The notes beneath the pieces are model-generated. The model made no database searches and was not told where the DNA came from. It saw only the letters and a list, made by a program, of their open reading frames with translations. A program made the translations under genes and the position numbers. A stretch of DNA of 64,000 nt from DAINRZ01 sp964634885 (GTDB lineage Bacteria; Bacteroidota; Ignavibacteria; Kapaibacteriales; UBA2268), in contig CAZWLN010000010.1 in assembly GCA_964634885.1 (NCBI GenBank), forward strand, positions 56,225 to 120,224, written 5' to 3'. This document shows, piece after piece, positions 18,382 to 27,559 of the stretch. Within the stretch, counting starts at the first letter, position 1. Every line of letters starts with the position of its first letter.

Positions 18382-18798
18382 ATGAAGAGTTACAGAAAAG
18401 AGTTATGGTTCGAAACGAAGACCCGCAGGGCATTCGTCAATATTACCCCGGACGTACGGGAAGCTGTCCGGGAAAGCGGTGTCCAGGAAGGCTTTGTACT
18501 CGTTAACGCCATGCATATTACCGCCAGTGTGTTCATTAACGACGACGAACCGGGCCTGCACCAGGACTATGAAGTATGGCTGGAAAAGCTGGCGCCGGAA
18601 AAGCCTCACTCCCAGTACAGGCACAATGGTTTCGAGGACAACGCCGACGCTCACATGAAGCGGCAGGTAATGGGCAGGGAAGTGGTGGTCGCAATTACCG
18701 GCGGAGAACTGGATTTCGGGACATGGGAGCAGATTTTCTACGGCGAATTTGACGGGAAACGCAGGAAAAGGGCGCTGATAAAGGTCATTGGGGAATAG
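18382..18798 (+). CDS. YjbQ / UPF0047 family protein
   Basis: 138 residues forming a complete UPF0047 domain. Diagnostic blocks are VQEGFVLVNAMHITASVFIN near residues 35-55, the HNGFEDNADAHMKRQVMG histidine block, and the closing GTWEQIFYGEFDGKRRKR. E. coli YjbQ has weak thiamine-phosphate synthase activity in vitro, but the physiological role is unknown. The protein should be soluble and cytoplasmic. It diverges from pheT across a 200-base AT-rich spacer containing a TAACTTTG promoter-like element at 18320-18327. Confidence 0.9.
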   Translation: MKSYRKELWFETKTRRAFVNITPDVREAVRESGVQEGFVLVNAMHITASVFINDDEPGLHQDYEVWLEKLAPEKPHSQYRHNGFEDNADAHMKRQVMGREVVVAITGGELDFGTWEQIFYGEFDGKRRKRALIKVIGE

Positions 18799-18976
18799 CC
18801 CTTTATTGATAAAATTGAATTTACAAAACTTAGAAGAGTGCCTGAATACAGTTTGATTAATCATTCCGATGAACCTGCAAATTTGCAAAAAAACCAAAAT
18901 AATCCGGTTCAGTTTGAATAAATATGGCGACTGTCGTATATTAAGGAAAAGATTATTTACAAATTGAATTGTGCCT

Positions 18977-20359
18977 ATGAAAACGATAGCTTTATTAGTA
19001 TTTGTAGTCAGCAGTTGTATTGCATTTTCCCAGGAGATGCAGGTTCCATTCGATGATGAAGGAAAAATCCCAGTACTGGACAATGAGATTAACAAGAAGA
19101 TTCAGGTTATTACAGGGTATGATAATTTCAAGGAAGCGTTGTTGTTCCTCAATCCCGATTCGACTTACACTCTTGAGATCAGCTATTTGAAGAACGGTGT
19201 CCTGATGAAGGAGCGAAAGATACTGAACAGGGAAGAAGCTTCAGAACTACGACAGAAGGTAACGGCCCTCGTAAAGCAGAAAAGCCCTTCCACTTTAGTC
19301 AATGACGAAGGGCGGACCTATTATATGATCGGCAGTACCGGGTTGGGACTTTTTGCCTATGGCTGGGAAGTGCCTGTGCTGTTCAAGGCGGAAGATTACA
19401 CTGCCATGGGGGTCTATTGCCTTTCTGCTGCTGCCGGAATCCTGATACCGTATGTGGCAACGGCAAACACCGATGTTACTCTTGGTTCTGCCCATCTGGC
19501 CATTTACGGCGGAATATCGGGTCAGATACACGGATTGTTAATCGGAGCGGCCTTTGACATCAAGGATGAGGGTATCATCGGCATGATGATGCTGACAAGC
19601 ATTGCTGAAAACATTGCGGGTTTTTCTATTGCCAAGAACAATAATCTTAGCGGCGGCTATGTTGACATTATGACCCATTATGCTACATTGGGCACAGGCT
19701 ATGGTTTCCTGACAGACGCCCTTTTTGAGATTGATGAAGATGGGTTTGAATGGCTGCCACTGCTGGGTTCAGCTGCCGGTTACTATGTCGGCAATTGTGT
19801 GGCAAAATCCCAGAATTACACTATGGGGGATGCAATGATGGCTTCCGTACCTTCCTATCTGAGTTTTATGGCAACGACATCTGTTTTCCTGTTTTTTGAT
19901 GAAATCAATCCTCAGGCTTTCGCTGCAACATCGATGATTACAGTTGCCCTTGGCAGCTACCTTGGGAATGTACTTGTAAAAGACAAGGATTTTTCAACTT
20001 CACAGGGAGTTATTACCGAACTGTCCAGCGCCGCAGGAATGCTCATCGGCAGTGGCCTGGGCTATATATTGTCCGGTAAAGAAGAACACTACGGTTATTA
20101 TGAGCACTATGACACCTATGACGAGGAATTGGTATTTGCCCTTGGTACAGTCGGCGCCATTGCCGGCTATGGACTCGCATACCTCGGCTATAAGGATGAT
20201 GCTGTCGTTAAAACTGAAAACAGTACCGGCTCGCTGGACTTTAACATTTCGCCTGTCGGCTTGATTGAGGGGCTGAAAGGCAGTAAGAGTACTATCTTCG
20301 ACTACAGGTCGGTTAAACCGGTCAGCATGCCTATTGCAACGATGACATATACTTTTTAA
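18977..20359 (+). CDS. Exported Gly/Ala-rich protein of unknown function
   Basis: 460 residues. The start was taken as ATG at 18977, giving a signal peptide MKTIALLVFVVSSCIAFSQ; a GTG lies 6 bases upstream. Residues 20-105 are a soluble acidic domain. Residues 110-390 form small-residue-rich hydrophobic stretches with a recurring pattern of G-x-Y-x-G near (A/V)K-x-x-x-(Y/F)(T/S), for example AKSQNYTMGDAMMASVPSYL and VKDKDFSTSQGVITELSSAA. The pattern and the C-terminal Phe suggest an outer-membrane or envelope protein rather than a transporter. A DEY-rich loop lies near residue 370. No family is recognised. Confidence 0.75.
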   Translation: MKTIALLVFVVSSCIAFSQEMQVPFDDEGKIPVLDNEINKKIQVITGYDNFKEALLFLNPDSTYTLEISYLKNGVLMKERKILNREEASELRQKVTALVKQKSPSTLVNDEGRTYYMIGSTGLGLFAYGWEVPVLFKAEDYTAMGVYCLSAAAGILIPYVATANTDVTLGSAHLAIYGGISGQIHGLLIGAAFDIKDEGIIGMMMLTSIAENIAGFSIAKNNNLSGGYVDIMTHYATLGTGYGFLTDALFEIDEDGFEWLPLLGSAAGYYVGNCVAKSQNYTMGDAMMASVPSYLSFMATTSVFLFFDEINPQAFAATSMITVALGSYLGNVLVKDKDFSTSQGVITELSSAAGMLIGSGLGYILSGKEEHYGYYEHYDTYDEELVFALGTVGAIAGYGLAYLGYKDDAVVKTENSTGSLDFNISPVGLIEGLKGSKSTIFDYRSVKPVSMPIATMTYTF

Positions 20360-20371
20360 CTTGTCTTAAGT

Positions 20372-20932
20372 TCAGGATTTTACCAACACTGCCGTAAGCG
20401 CTTTTGTAAAATCGGGAGTGCCGGTGATGTGGAAGCCTGCTTTTACCGCGAGTTCAAGGTTCCGTTCAAATGCTTCGGTACTTACGTGTCCCTTAGGTTC
20501 TGTGAACAAGATGATGCCGTCTTTTTTTATGACCGGGCTCAGTTCGGCGAACAGCCTTTCGGGAGACGGCAGTTCGTGTACTACATACATCAGCAGGCAG
20601 AAGTCAATTCTGCCGGCCAGGTCGTCGATGCAGAACGAGTCCCTGGTGCAAAGCCTGCAGTCAATCCTGTCCTGCAGGTTCTTCTTTGCAGCCCGTTTTT
20701 TCAGCTTGTCGAGCATTTTGTGTTGGATGTCAACGGAGAATACCCTGCCGCCGGTTCCTGCCAGCTCTGCCGCAGTCAGTGTAAAGAACCCCATGCCGGG
20801 ACCGATCTCCAGGACATGGCAACCGCTTTTAACGTAATTCTTAAGTATTTTTTCCGGATTCTGGCTGAACTTCCTCAGGGGATTAATCAGAAAATAACCT
20901 GCCCACCAGGGACATACATAATTGTTCGACAT
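20372..20932 (-). CDS. Class I SAM-dependent methyltransferase
   Basis: 186 residues with the Rossmann-type methyltransferase signature: motif I HVLEIGPGMGFFTLTAAE near residue 40, an acidic residue binding the ribose in GGRVFSVDIQHKMLDKLKKR, and motif IV IDFCLLMYVVHELP near residue 110. The short N-terminal MSNNYVCPWWAGYFLINPLR is typical of a small-molecule methyltransferase group seen in anaerobes. The substrate is not predictable. It lies 73 bases after sbcC on the same strand and may be transcribed with it, though no functional link is evident. Confidence 0.85.
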   Translation of the reverse strand: MSNNYVCPWWAGYFLINPLRKFSQNPEKILKNYVKSGCHVLEIGPGMGFFTLTAAELAGTGGRVFSVDIQHKMLDKLKKRAAKKNLQDRIDCRLCTRDSFCIDDLAGRIDFCLLMYVVHELPSPERLFAELSPVIKKDGIILFTEPKGHVSTEAFERNLELAVKAGFHITGTPDFTKALTAVLVKS

Positions 20933-21005
20933 TTACAGCCTCTTTCAATAATAATCATGTAATTCCTGTTTATACGAAACCTGAAGTCAATTGTTTCCAA
21001 AAATA

Positions 21006-23852
21006 TTACAGTTCGATTATCTTTCCTGCCATCTCCCTGAAAGTACCGTCGTGAGTAACGATGATTGCCTGCTCCAGGTTGCTGAGTATCTTGTTGAGCG
21101 ACTCGGCGAGGGCAGCCCGTCTTTCTGTGTCGAGGTTGATTGTCGGTTCGTCGAAGATAGTGAAATTGGCTTTTGTAAAAATTGAGGACATGGCTGCACG
21201 GATCGAAAGGGCAACGGCCACCTGCTCCCCGCCGGAGAGAATCTCGAAACGCCGCCTGGCCTTGCCGTTGTCGAGATATACGGCATAGCTCTCATTGTTG
21301 TCGATTACCCACCTGATCTGCTCGCCCCTGCCGCTAATGTTCCGGTAATTCTCGGTGGCAGCCAGTTCGATGCGCCCAATCAGGCGTGAAGCAACGATTT
21401 TGCCTAAATTGCCGAGATTCTTACGGAAGAGGCCCGTCAGTTCACACTTTTTAGTCAGGTATTTGATTTCTTTGTCAACATCGTCAATTTCTTCCCGCAG
21501 CTTCCTGTTTGCGGCTATTGTATCCTGTGTGTGGCGTATTTCCGTTTCTATGGAGGAGATGGCCCCGGCTACTCTGTTCAATGCCTCCTCGCATAGAGAG
21601 ATTTCCGACTTGATCGAGTCAAGTTTTACGGGTGAAAATTCCCGGTTCAGTCCTGCCCGTTTTTCTTCGTTCTCTGCTGCCAGTTCCCTGATGCCGTTAA
21701 TATCTTCCTGAATCTTCAGGGCCCTTTCTTTCAGGCTGTCGAGTTCGCCTGCTTTCTTTTCGTTAGCCAGGTATTTATTATAGGAATCGCTGTGGGTGTC
21801 GAGCTGACTTTTGAGGTCAGCCCTCATATTCTTAAGCTCCTCGAAATCCTTCAATTCTTCTGTTAATCCGGCAATTCTTTTTCCGAGTTCCTGCTTTTTT
21901 TCGTTCAAAGATTCAAGGCCGCCGGCCAATTCCTTACGCTTCTTCCCTGTTTCCTCCAATTTTTCCTTCAGCTTCCTATGTTCTTCTCTGAGCCTTTTCA
22001 ACTCGTTTTCTTTGGTTGTAAGAACTGATTGGGCGCTCTGGAAATCTGCTTTCAGGCTGTTCAGCCTTGTACTGATTGCAGCCGAAACAGACTCGTAGTC
22101 GGTTGACGGGGCATAGGATTCGTCGAATTCCCGGACAACGCTGCCGATTTTCAGGCTCAGTATTTCCAGGTCTTTTTCTTTCAGTTTCCTGTCTGCCTTC
22201 AGGCCTGCAATCTGATTCGCGTTTTCTTCGTCCTGTTTCTTTAGGTTGTTGTTGGTGTTGATTTCTTTTTCAAGCGACCTGAGCCTTTCGTCCAGCCCTT
22301 CGTACTGTTTGAGGGAATCGGCAATTTTTTTCTGCTCGCCGGCAAGTTCATTTTTTATATTTTCGAAATATTTCAGGGAGGATCCTTTTTCCCTTATATT
22401 GAGGCATTCATCCTTGAGGTATGGGCAAACACCGGTCGAAAGCTTTTTGGCGGCAGCGTCGTTGTCTTTCATCCTGGTTTGAATCGTGTTCATTTCGTTG
22501 CTCAGGGCTATCCTCGCGGCAGCCATTTGCTCCAGGGCGGCTTTCTCTTCAATATGCTTTGCCGTTGCCGATTCCAGCGCCTGCACGTCAATCCTGGATT
22601 TTTCTTTCTCAGCAATCATCAGTCCATCATCGTCGGCCAGCTTCTTTACGTTCTTGTAGCTGCCATGCAGCCCGTTGAAATCATCGAAAATCCGCTGTAA
22701 TGAGGTTTTTTCCGAATCGAGGGCGGCAATCTTTTCAGCGTCTGCTTCGACTTCTCCCTGTTTATTTTCATTTGTGTTTTGGCTTAATGCTATTGCCTCA
22801 TTCAGATCTGACAGCGCCTTTTCAGTGTTATTCCTGTCGGCTGTCATCGCGGCTTCTGATTTCAGCAGTTTTTCATGGTCTTTTTCGAATGCCTGCCTGT
22901 CTTTGTCTTTCTTCTCGAGGAGGGCAATTCCACGGTCTTTTTCGTCGAATTCTTTCCTGATCCTCTTGTACTCAGTGTAACCATCAAACGTGCTTTTAAG
23001 AATGGCAACGGCGGTTTCTGCCTGTTTAATGTCGGACTCTGCCTGTCTTAGTTCCGCATCTTTTCCTGCAAGCTGCTTGTCAGAGTTTTTCTTCTCGGCG
23101 TCCAGAACGGCAATCTTACTGCTGATTGCAAGGAGCCTGTCTCTTTCGGCAACCAAACCGCTTCTTTTCTCTTCTGTTCCGGCCTTAACCTTTTTGTTTT
23201 CTTCTAATGAATCGCAGAGATCGTTCATTCTTTTGCCGAGTTCTTCTTCGCTTACAAGTTTGGAGGCTTTTTCGGCTTTTACGGCATTTTTAGTTCCAAT
23301 TCCGTTCGAATAGCTGTCTTCGAGCTTTTTCAGGCTTTCTTTTTGTATCTTGTCGTAGTTATCGGTGTTGAAAATCCTGTCGAATGTTTTCTTCCTTTCT
23401 GCCGGGCTGTCGGAGAATATGTTTACTATCTTGTTCTGGTAGCAGGAGACCAGGTTTTCATAGATATTCTTTGCATTAAGGTCGATGCCCGTCAGTTCCT
23501 TTACTTTACTGACCACCTCGTTTGTTCCGGTCTTCCTGGGCTGGGTTTCGCCCCCGGCGTACAGGTTGTGGCTGGAAGTGCTGCCCAGCTTGCGTTCGAC
23601 AGACCAGACCGTATCGTCATTGGCAGTGAAAACTACTTTAATCAGTGCGTGGCTGCTGTCGTTGTTAATATTGACGGCTTCCTTCTGCGTAGTACGCAGG
23701 CCTGCATCGTAGAGGGTAAAACCAATTGCTTCGAGGATGGAGGACTTGCCGGCTCCGTTCTGTCCGAGAACCAGGTTGATGCCGGTTGAAAATTCAACAG
23801 TTGTGTCGGTGTGGCTCCTGTAATTCTTCAGTACGACTTTATTTATCAGCAT
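21006..23852 (-). CDS. sbcC: SbcC/Rad50-type DNA repair ATPase
   Basis: 948 residues. ATPase halves flank a long antiparallel coiled coil: Walker A GQNGAGKSS near residue 34, the ABC signature LSGGEQVAVALSIRA near 870, and Walker B FTIFDEPTINLD near 895. With SbcD/Mre11 it processes double-strand breaks and hairpin ends. The hook at the coiled-coil apex, near residue 475, reads CPYLKDEC, so the two Cys are separated by six residues rather than the two of the classic Rad50 CxxC zinc hook. Its start overlaps the 3' end of sbcD by 14 bases, indicating translational coupling. Confidence 0.93.
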   Translation of the reverse strand: MLINKVVLKNYRSHTDTTVEFSTGINLVLGQNGAGKSSILEAIGFTLYDAGLRTTQKEAVNINNDSSHALIKVVFTANDDTVWSVERKLGSTSSHNLYAGGETQPRKTGTNEVVSKVKELTGIDLNAKNIYENLVSCYQNKIVNIFSDSPAERKKTFDRIFNTDNYDKIQKESLKKLEDSYSNGIGTKNAVKAEKASKLVSEEELGKRMNDLCDSLEENKKVKAGTEEKRSGLVAERDRLLAISSKIAVLDAEKKNSDKQLAGKDAELRQAESDIKQAETAVAILKSTFDGYTEYKRIRKEFDEKDRGIALLEKKDKDRQAFEKDHEKLLKSEAAMTADRNNTEKALSDLNEAIALSQNTNENKQGEVEADAEKIAALDSEKTSLQRIFDDFNGLHGSYKNVKKLADDDGLMIAEKEKSRIDVQALESATAKHIEEKAALEQMAAARIALSNEMNTIQTRMKDNDAAAKKLSTGVCPYLKDECLNIREKGSSLKYFENIKNELAGEQKKIADSLKQYEGLDERLRSLEKEINTNNNLKKQDEENANQIAGLKADRKLKEKDLEILSLKIGSVVREFDESYAPSTDYESVSAAISTRLNSLKADFQSAQSVLTTKENELKRLREEHRKLKEKLEETGKKRKELAGGLESLNEKKQELGKRIAGLTEELKDFEELKNMRADLKSQLDTHSDSYNKYLANEKKAGELDSLKERALKIQEDINGIRELAAENEEKRAGLNREFSPVKLDSIKSEISLCEEALNRVAGAISSIETEIRHTQDTIAANRKLREEIDDVDKEIKYLTKKCELTGLFRKNLGNLGKIVASRLIGRIELAATENYRNISGRGEQIRWVIDNNESYAVYLDNGKARRRFEILSGGEQVAVALSIRAAMSSIFTKANFTIFDEPTINLDTERRAALAESLNKILSNLEQAIIVTHDGTFREMAGKIIEL

Positions 23853-25047
23853 CTCTGCCTCCTTCGTTCAGTAATGTGTCGAGGTAGCTGTCGAATATCT
23901 CCTGCACCTGTTCGTCGAGGCCTTCTTCATGGCGCTTTCTCATCTGCTCGAGCGTTCTTGCAGTCAAGTCAACATCGGCAGAAAAATGCTCCCAGGTACC
24001 GACAACATCCCTCTCAATCTGCTCTATGCTTGATATCGCATGAGGTAACTGCTGTTCGCTGCTGCCTTCGAATTTTAATTTTACAGCCGCTTTGAGCGCT
24101 CCTCTTTCTCTCAGCATTTCCTCACAGGCAGCGGTGTCGAGGTAGAAGGAGTTGTTGTGAACGATTTCAAGACAGACAATGTCTTCGTCTTTTTCGATTG
24201 CCAGGCCGTCAAGAAAGATAATAAAGCCTTCAAGAAATTGCCCGGGAGAAGAGGCAGTGTGGGTGTATTGCCTGTAGATGATATTCCTTTTTCGCGATGG
24301 TATGAACTCGTATGACCGGCTGCCGGTGTCGAAAAGCACCATACCTTTCTTTTGTGAATGTTCGGACAGTTCCCAGCTTTCGAGCGAGCCGGGAATGAAG
24401 AACCAGGGATTGTCTTTGGGGTAGTGTAAAAAATTGTGGAAATGTCCTGCAGCGACGTACATTGCTTTGCCGCTGATTTTTTTTATTGTGTCGTAGTCAA
24501 CGGTACCGGTCATCAGATCGGGACATACAGGGGCCGTGTGGATCAATACCACATTTTCTTCGGGGTTGTCGCCGGGTAACTGGTTTACAAATGCGTCTAT
24601 TGTATCGGCTGCAAAAGCTCCCGGGTAGCCCAGGCCCCAGAAGTTGACGCCGTCGATTGTTACCGGGTAGAAGCGGTAGGCTCCGTCCTCGAACTTTGTG
24701 TACGGCCTTCGGAGGAGGCCTTTGTTTTCTAAATAGATGATCCATGATTCGGATTCTCTGCCGGCAGTGATGTTGTCATGGTTGCCTTCGACGGCAACGA
24801 CAGTGACACCGGCGTCCCTGAGTTTTACGAAGATGGCCTCGGCTTTTTCGACGACTTCTGGTATTAGCTCCTTTTTGTCGAAAAGGTCGCCGGCAATTAT
24901 CATCATGTCGGCCTTCCGGCGGATTGCAGTGCCGGCGGCGTAGTCGAAAGCTTCGAAGTAATCGGTGTAGCGTTTGGCTGAATAGTCTCCTGCGGCTCCC
25001 ACAGGTTTCCTTCCAAGGTGAATGTCAGAACAGTGCAGAAATTTCAT
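23839..25047 (-). CDS. sbcD: SbcD/Mre11-type nuclease
   Basis: 402 residues of a metallophosphoesterase acting with SbcC. Phosphoesterase motifs are in order: CSDIHLG (residue 6-12), MIIAGDLFDKKE, VVAVEGNHD, and a later GHFHNFLHYP. The start was set at 25047, MKFLHCSDIHLG, because that is where the Mre11 fold begins; the frame stays open 339 bases further upstream only through repetitive intergenic DNA. The C-terminal part (about 280-402) is the capping and SbcC-binding region. Genes order sbcD-sbcC with a 14-base overlap is the normal arrangement. Confidence 0.94.
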   Translation of the reverse strand: MKFLHCSDIHLGRKPVGAAGDYSAKRYTDYFEAFDYAAGTAIRRKADMMIIAGDLFDKKELIPEVVEKAEAIFVKLRDAGVTVVAVEGNHDNITAGRESESWIIYLENKGLLRRPYTKFEDGAYRFYPVTIDGVNFWGLGYPGAFAADTIDAFVNQLPGDNPEENVVLIHTAPVCPDLMTGTVDYDTIKKISGKAMYVAAGHFHNFLHYPKDNPWFFIPGSLESWELSEHSQKKGMVLFDTGSRSYEFIPSRKRNIIYRQYTHTASSPGQFLEGFIIFLDGLAIEKDEDIVCLEIVHNNSFYLDTAACEEMLRERGALKAAVKLKFEGSSEQQLPHAISSIEQIERDVVGTWEHFSADVDLTARTLEQMRKRHEEGLDEQVQEIFDSYLDTLLNEGGRDADK

Positions 25048-25333
25048 AATACCACAACATAGAATAATTAAAAAAGCATGGCGGCAATTTAAGTGAATTA
25101 GCAATAAGAAACAAGAGGTAATGCTGAATTCTGAATGCTGAATTCTGAATGGAGAATGCTGAGCCGAGCGAAGCGAGACCGGCGTAGCCAATTCTGAATT
25201 CTGAATGCTGAGCCGAGCGGAGCGAGACCGGCGTAGCCAATGCTGAATTCTGAATGCTGAATTATGGATGCTGAATGCTAAAAAAGCAGAGCCAAAGCGA
25301 CTTTCCACTCTTGTAATGAAAAATATACTGGTA

Positions 25334-25356
25334 GAGACAGGTCTCAGACCTGTCTC
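25334..25356. repeat. 23-base perfect palindrome
   Basis: GAGACAGGTCT and AGACCTGTCTC flank a single central base. It lies inside the repeat mosaic and is probably a mobile palindromic element rather than a terminator, as no T-run follows on either strand. Confidence 0.7.
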
Positions 25357-25391
25357 AATATCATTAATACATTTGATGGACCCCACCTAAA

Positions 25392-25460
25392 TCCTCCCCA
25401 TTGGGGAGGACTTGAAGAACCGGCGTTTCTTTCTCCTTACCCTAGGGGAATAATTCCCCT
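25392..25460. repeat. Pair of GC-rich hairpins in the repeat mosaic
   Basis: TCCTCCCCA / TGGGGAGGA with a one-base centre at 25392-25410, and AGGGGAAT / ATTCCCCT at 25444-25460. The two are flanked by CCCACCTAAATCC and GGCCGGGTTGGGG, which are themselves roughly complementary, so the whole 25381-25480 block may fold as one element. Confidence 0.6.
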
Positions 25461-25718
25461 TGGGGAAGGCCGGGTTGGGGATATTAATTCTTTAAGAATG
25501 CTGAATGCTGAATTCTGAATGCTGAATGCTGAATACTGATTGCTGAGGGGAGAATTCTGAGCCGGGCCGAGCAAGACCGGAAAATGACAGAGGTAATGGA
25601 TGGCGGAGAAAAAATTTAATAAGAAAAGCATGGATTTCTTTCTAATTACTAAACATTTTTTTAGTTTGCAGAGATGTAAATTACAATTTTATAAAATGTT
25701 AACTGCGAGAGTGAGAAT

Positions 25719-26858
25719 ATGGAACAGAAACAGAAAAAGAACAGTTACAAAATAGCATGGCTTCCCGGCGACGGCGTTGGTGTCGAAGTTCTGGAAGCAG
25801 CAAAGATAGTATTGGACAAGATCAACCTTAATGCAGAATATATTCACGGCGACATCGGCTGGGAGTTCTGGTGCAAAGAAGGCGACGCCCTCCCCCAGAG
25901 GACAATCGACCTGCTCGGCAACGTTGACGCCGCAATGTTCGGCGCCATTACCTCGAAACCCGTCAAAGCTGCCGAAGCAGAACTGGTCTCCGAACTGAAA
26001 GGCAAAGGCCTGATTTACCGTTCACCGATTGTCAGGATGAGACAGCTTTTCGATCTGTATATATGCCTCAGGCCTACGAAAGCATACGAAGGCAATCCAA
26101 TCAATTTCAAGAATACAATTGATATTACAATGTTCAGGGAAAACACAGAAGACCTGTACTCCGGCGTCGAATTCAATACCGTGCCGCAGGAACTTGCCGA
26201 TACGCTGAGTAAACTGAATAAACCTTTTGCCAAATTCGCCGGCCTCAAAGGCGAGGACTATGCCATCTCCTGCAAGGTTAACACAAAAGCAGGCTGTGAA
26301 CGCATCATCAGGGCTGCTTTCGAATACGCTGCCAACAACGGCAGGAAGAAAGTAACAATCGTGCACAAAGCCAATGTCGTTCGCGCAACAGACGGCTTGT
26401 TCCTTGAGACTGCAAAAGAAGTTGCTGCACAATTCCCGACGATTCAGTTCGACGAAGGCAACATCGACGCCATGACCATGTGGCTGCTTAAGAACCCGAA
26501 CAACTACGACGTCCTCGTAGCTCCGAACCTTTACGGCGACATCATCTCCGATCTCTGTGCCCAGATGGTCGGCGGCCTCGGTTTCGGTTGCTCAGGCAAC
26601 ATCGGCACAAAGCTCGGTGTGTTCGAACCTACTCACGGCTCGGCTCCCAAGTACACCGGCATGTACAAAGTTAACCCGATTGCAACGATTCTCGCAGCGA
26701 AGATGATGCTCGAATGGCTCGGTGAGAATGAAAAAGCCGCCGCCATTGAAAAAGCTACGGCCGAAGTAATCAAAGAGGGAAAAGTCAGGACCTACGACAT
26801 GGGCGGCAGCAGCACTACTCTGGATATGGCAAATGCTATCGCAGCAAAAATTGCCTGA
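25719..26858 (+). CDS. Isocitrate/isopropylmalate dehydrogenase family enzyme, probably isocitrate dehydrogenase
   Basis: 379 residues of the beta-decarboxylating dehydrogenase family. The substrate block TMFRENTEDLYSGVEF resembles the isocitrate dehydrogenase form (ENSEDIYAGIE in E. coli). The metal and substrate Asp residues lie in NPNNYDVLVAPNLYGDIISDL, and the coenzyme region EPTHGSAPKYTGMYKVNPIA follows near residue 315. The likely reaction is oxidative decarboxylation of isocitrate to 2-oxoglutarate. NAD versus NADP preference and the alternative isopropylmalate or homoisocitrate activity are not resolved; no leucine or lysine genes are nearby. A terminator follows. Confidence 0.85.
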   Translation: MEQKQKKNSYKIAWLPGDGVGVEVLEAAKIVLDKINLNAEYIHGDIGWEFWCKEGDALPQRTIDLLGNVDAAMFGAITSKPVKAAEAELVSELKGKGLIYRSPIVRMRQLFDLYICLRPTKAYEGNPINFKNTIDITMFRENTEDLYSGVEFNTVPQELADTLSKLNKPFAKFAGLKGEDYAISCKVNTKAGCERIIRAAFEYAANNGRKKVTIVHKANVVRATDGLFLETAKEVAAQFPTIQFDEGNIDAMTMWLLKNPNNYDVLVAPNLYGDIISDLCAQMVGGLGFGCSGNIGTKLGVFEPTHGSAPKYTGMYKVNPIATILAAKMMLEWLGENEKAAAIEKATAEVIKEGKVRTYDMGGSSTTLDMANAIAAKIA

Positions 26859-26881
26859 TTATTGTTTTAAAAATTTTCGAC

Positions 26882-26917
26882 AGGGGACAGTTTAACGGCT
26901 GTCCCTCTCTTTTTTGT
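26882..26917 (+). terminator. Terminator after the isocitrate dehydrogenase gene
   Basis: GGGACAG (26884-26890) pairs with CTGTCCC (26899-26905) across an 8-base loop, followed by TCTCTTTTTT. Confidence 0.8.
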
Positions 26918-26937
26918 GAAATATACATGGATTGCCG

Positions 26938-27525
26938 ATGGGCTTAAAATTGTTGTCAGAACACCTTAACGGGATTGTTATACTGGAACCTGCCGTTTTC
27001 AGCGACGACAGGGGCTGTTTCATGGAAACATTCAAAGCTGCTGAATTCCGGGCTTTAGGGCTGCCTGTGGATTTCCTTCAGGATAACCACTCCATTTCCG
27101 GGAAGAATGTCCTTCGGGGCCTGCATTTCCAGTGGGACAAGCCTCAGGGTAAACTGATCCGCGTTACAGGTGGAAGAGCTTTTTTTGCTGAGTTGGACAT
27201 CAGGCCCGGGTCTCCGACCCTTGGAAAGTGGTTCGGAATTGAATTGTCTGCCGGAAACAAGAAGATTATGTGGGTGCCGCCGGGATTTGCCAATGGATTC
27301 TGTGCCCTCGCCGATAATACTGAGGTACAGTACAAGTGTACTGCCGAATGGAATAAAAACGGCGAAGGTTCCATTCTCTGGAACGACCCCGAAGTGGCAA
27401 TTGACTGGAATGTTCCCGACCCAATAGTATCCGCTAAGGACAAAGAAGGAATACGCCTTGCCGACTGGCTGGCAAGGAAGGAATCCGAATGCTTCAGGTA
27501 TGATCTGATCAGGAGCAGAGTGTAA
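26938..27525 (+). CDS. dTDP-4-dehydrorhamnose 3,5-epimerase-like protein
   Basis: 195 residues of the RmlC cupin family, which epimerises dTDP-4-keto-6-deoxyglucose in dTDP-rhamnose synthesis. Family blocks are VFSDDRGCFMETFKAAEF, the catalytic-His motif LRGLHFQ, and LDIRPGSPTLGKWFGIEL. The usual active-site motif GFAHGF reads GFANGF here (in WVPPGFANGFCALAD), replacing one conserved His by Asn, so activity may be changed. The start was placed at the ATG at 26938. No other rhamnose or O-antigen genes adjoin it, so the pathway context is missing. A bidirectional hairpin follows. Confidence 0.85.
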   Translation: MGLKLLSEHLNGIVILEPAVFSDDRGCFMETFKAAEFRALGLPVDFLQDNHSISGKNVLRGLHFQWDKPQGKLIRVTGGRAFFAELDIRPGSPTLGKWFGIELSAGNKKIMWVPPGFANGFCALADNTEVQYKCTAEWNKNGEGSILWNDPEVAIDWNVPDPIVSAKDKEGIRLADWLARKESECFRYDLIRSRV

Positions 27526-27559
27526 TTATTTGTTGAATCCCTGGATTCATCACCAGGAA

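Larger units (their letters stand above)
25048..25718. repeat. Non-coding repeat mosaic
   Basis: 671 bases with no credible gene, built from several repeat types. Alternating GAATGCT and GAATTCT steps fill 25121-25280 and 25496-25560. A 30-base GC-rich unit that includes CGAGACCGGCGTAGCC appears at 25161-25190 and 25210-25239, with a decayed third copy near 25560. Three hairpins lie between these clusters (listed separately). Composition and palindromes suggest dispersed intergenic elements (MITE- or REP-like) inserted next to each other; no transposase is present. Confidence 0.75.

Noticed and set aside
25048..25386. Upstream extension of sbcD
   Set aside because: The frame is open only because the repeat DNA lacks stops; the Mre11 fold starts at 25047.
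25121..25560. CRISPR array
   Set aside because: Repeats are variable in spacing, interleaved and without unique equal-length spacers, and there are no cas genes.
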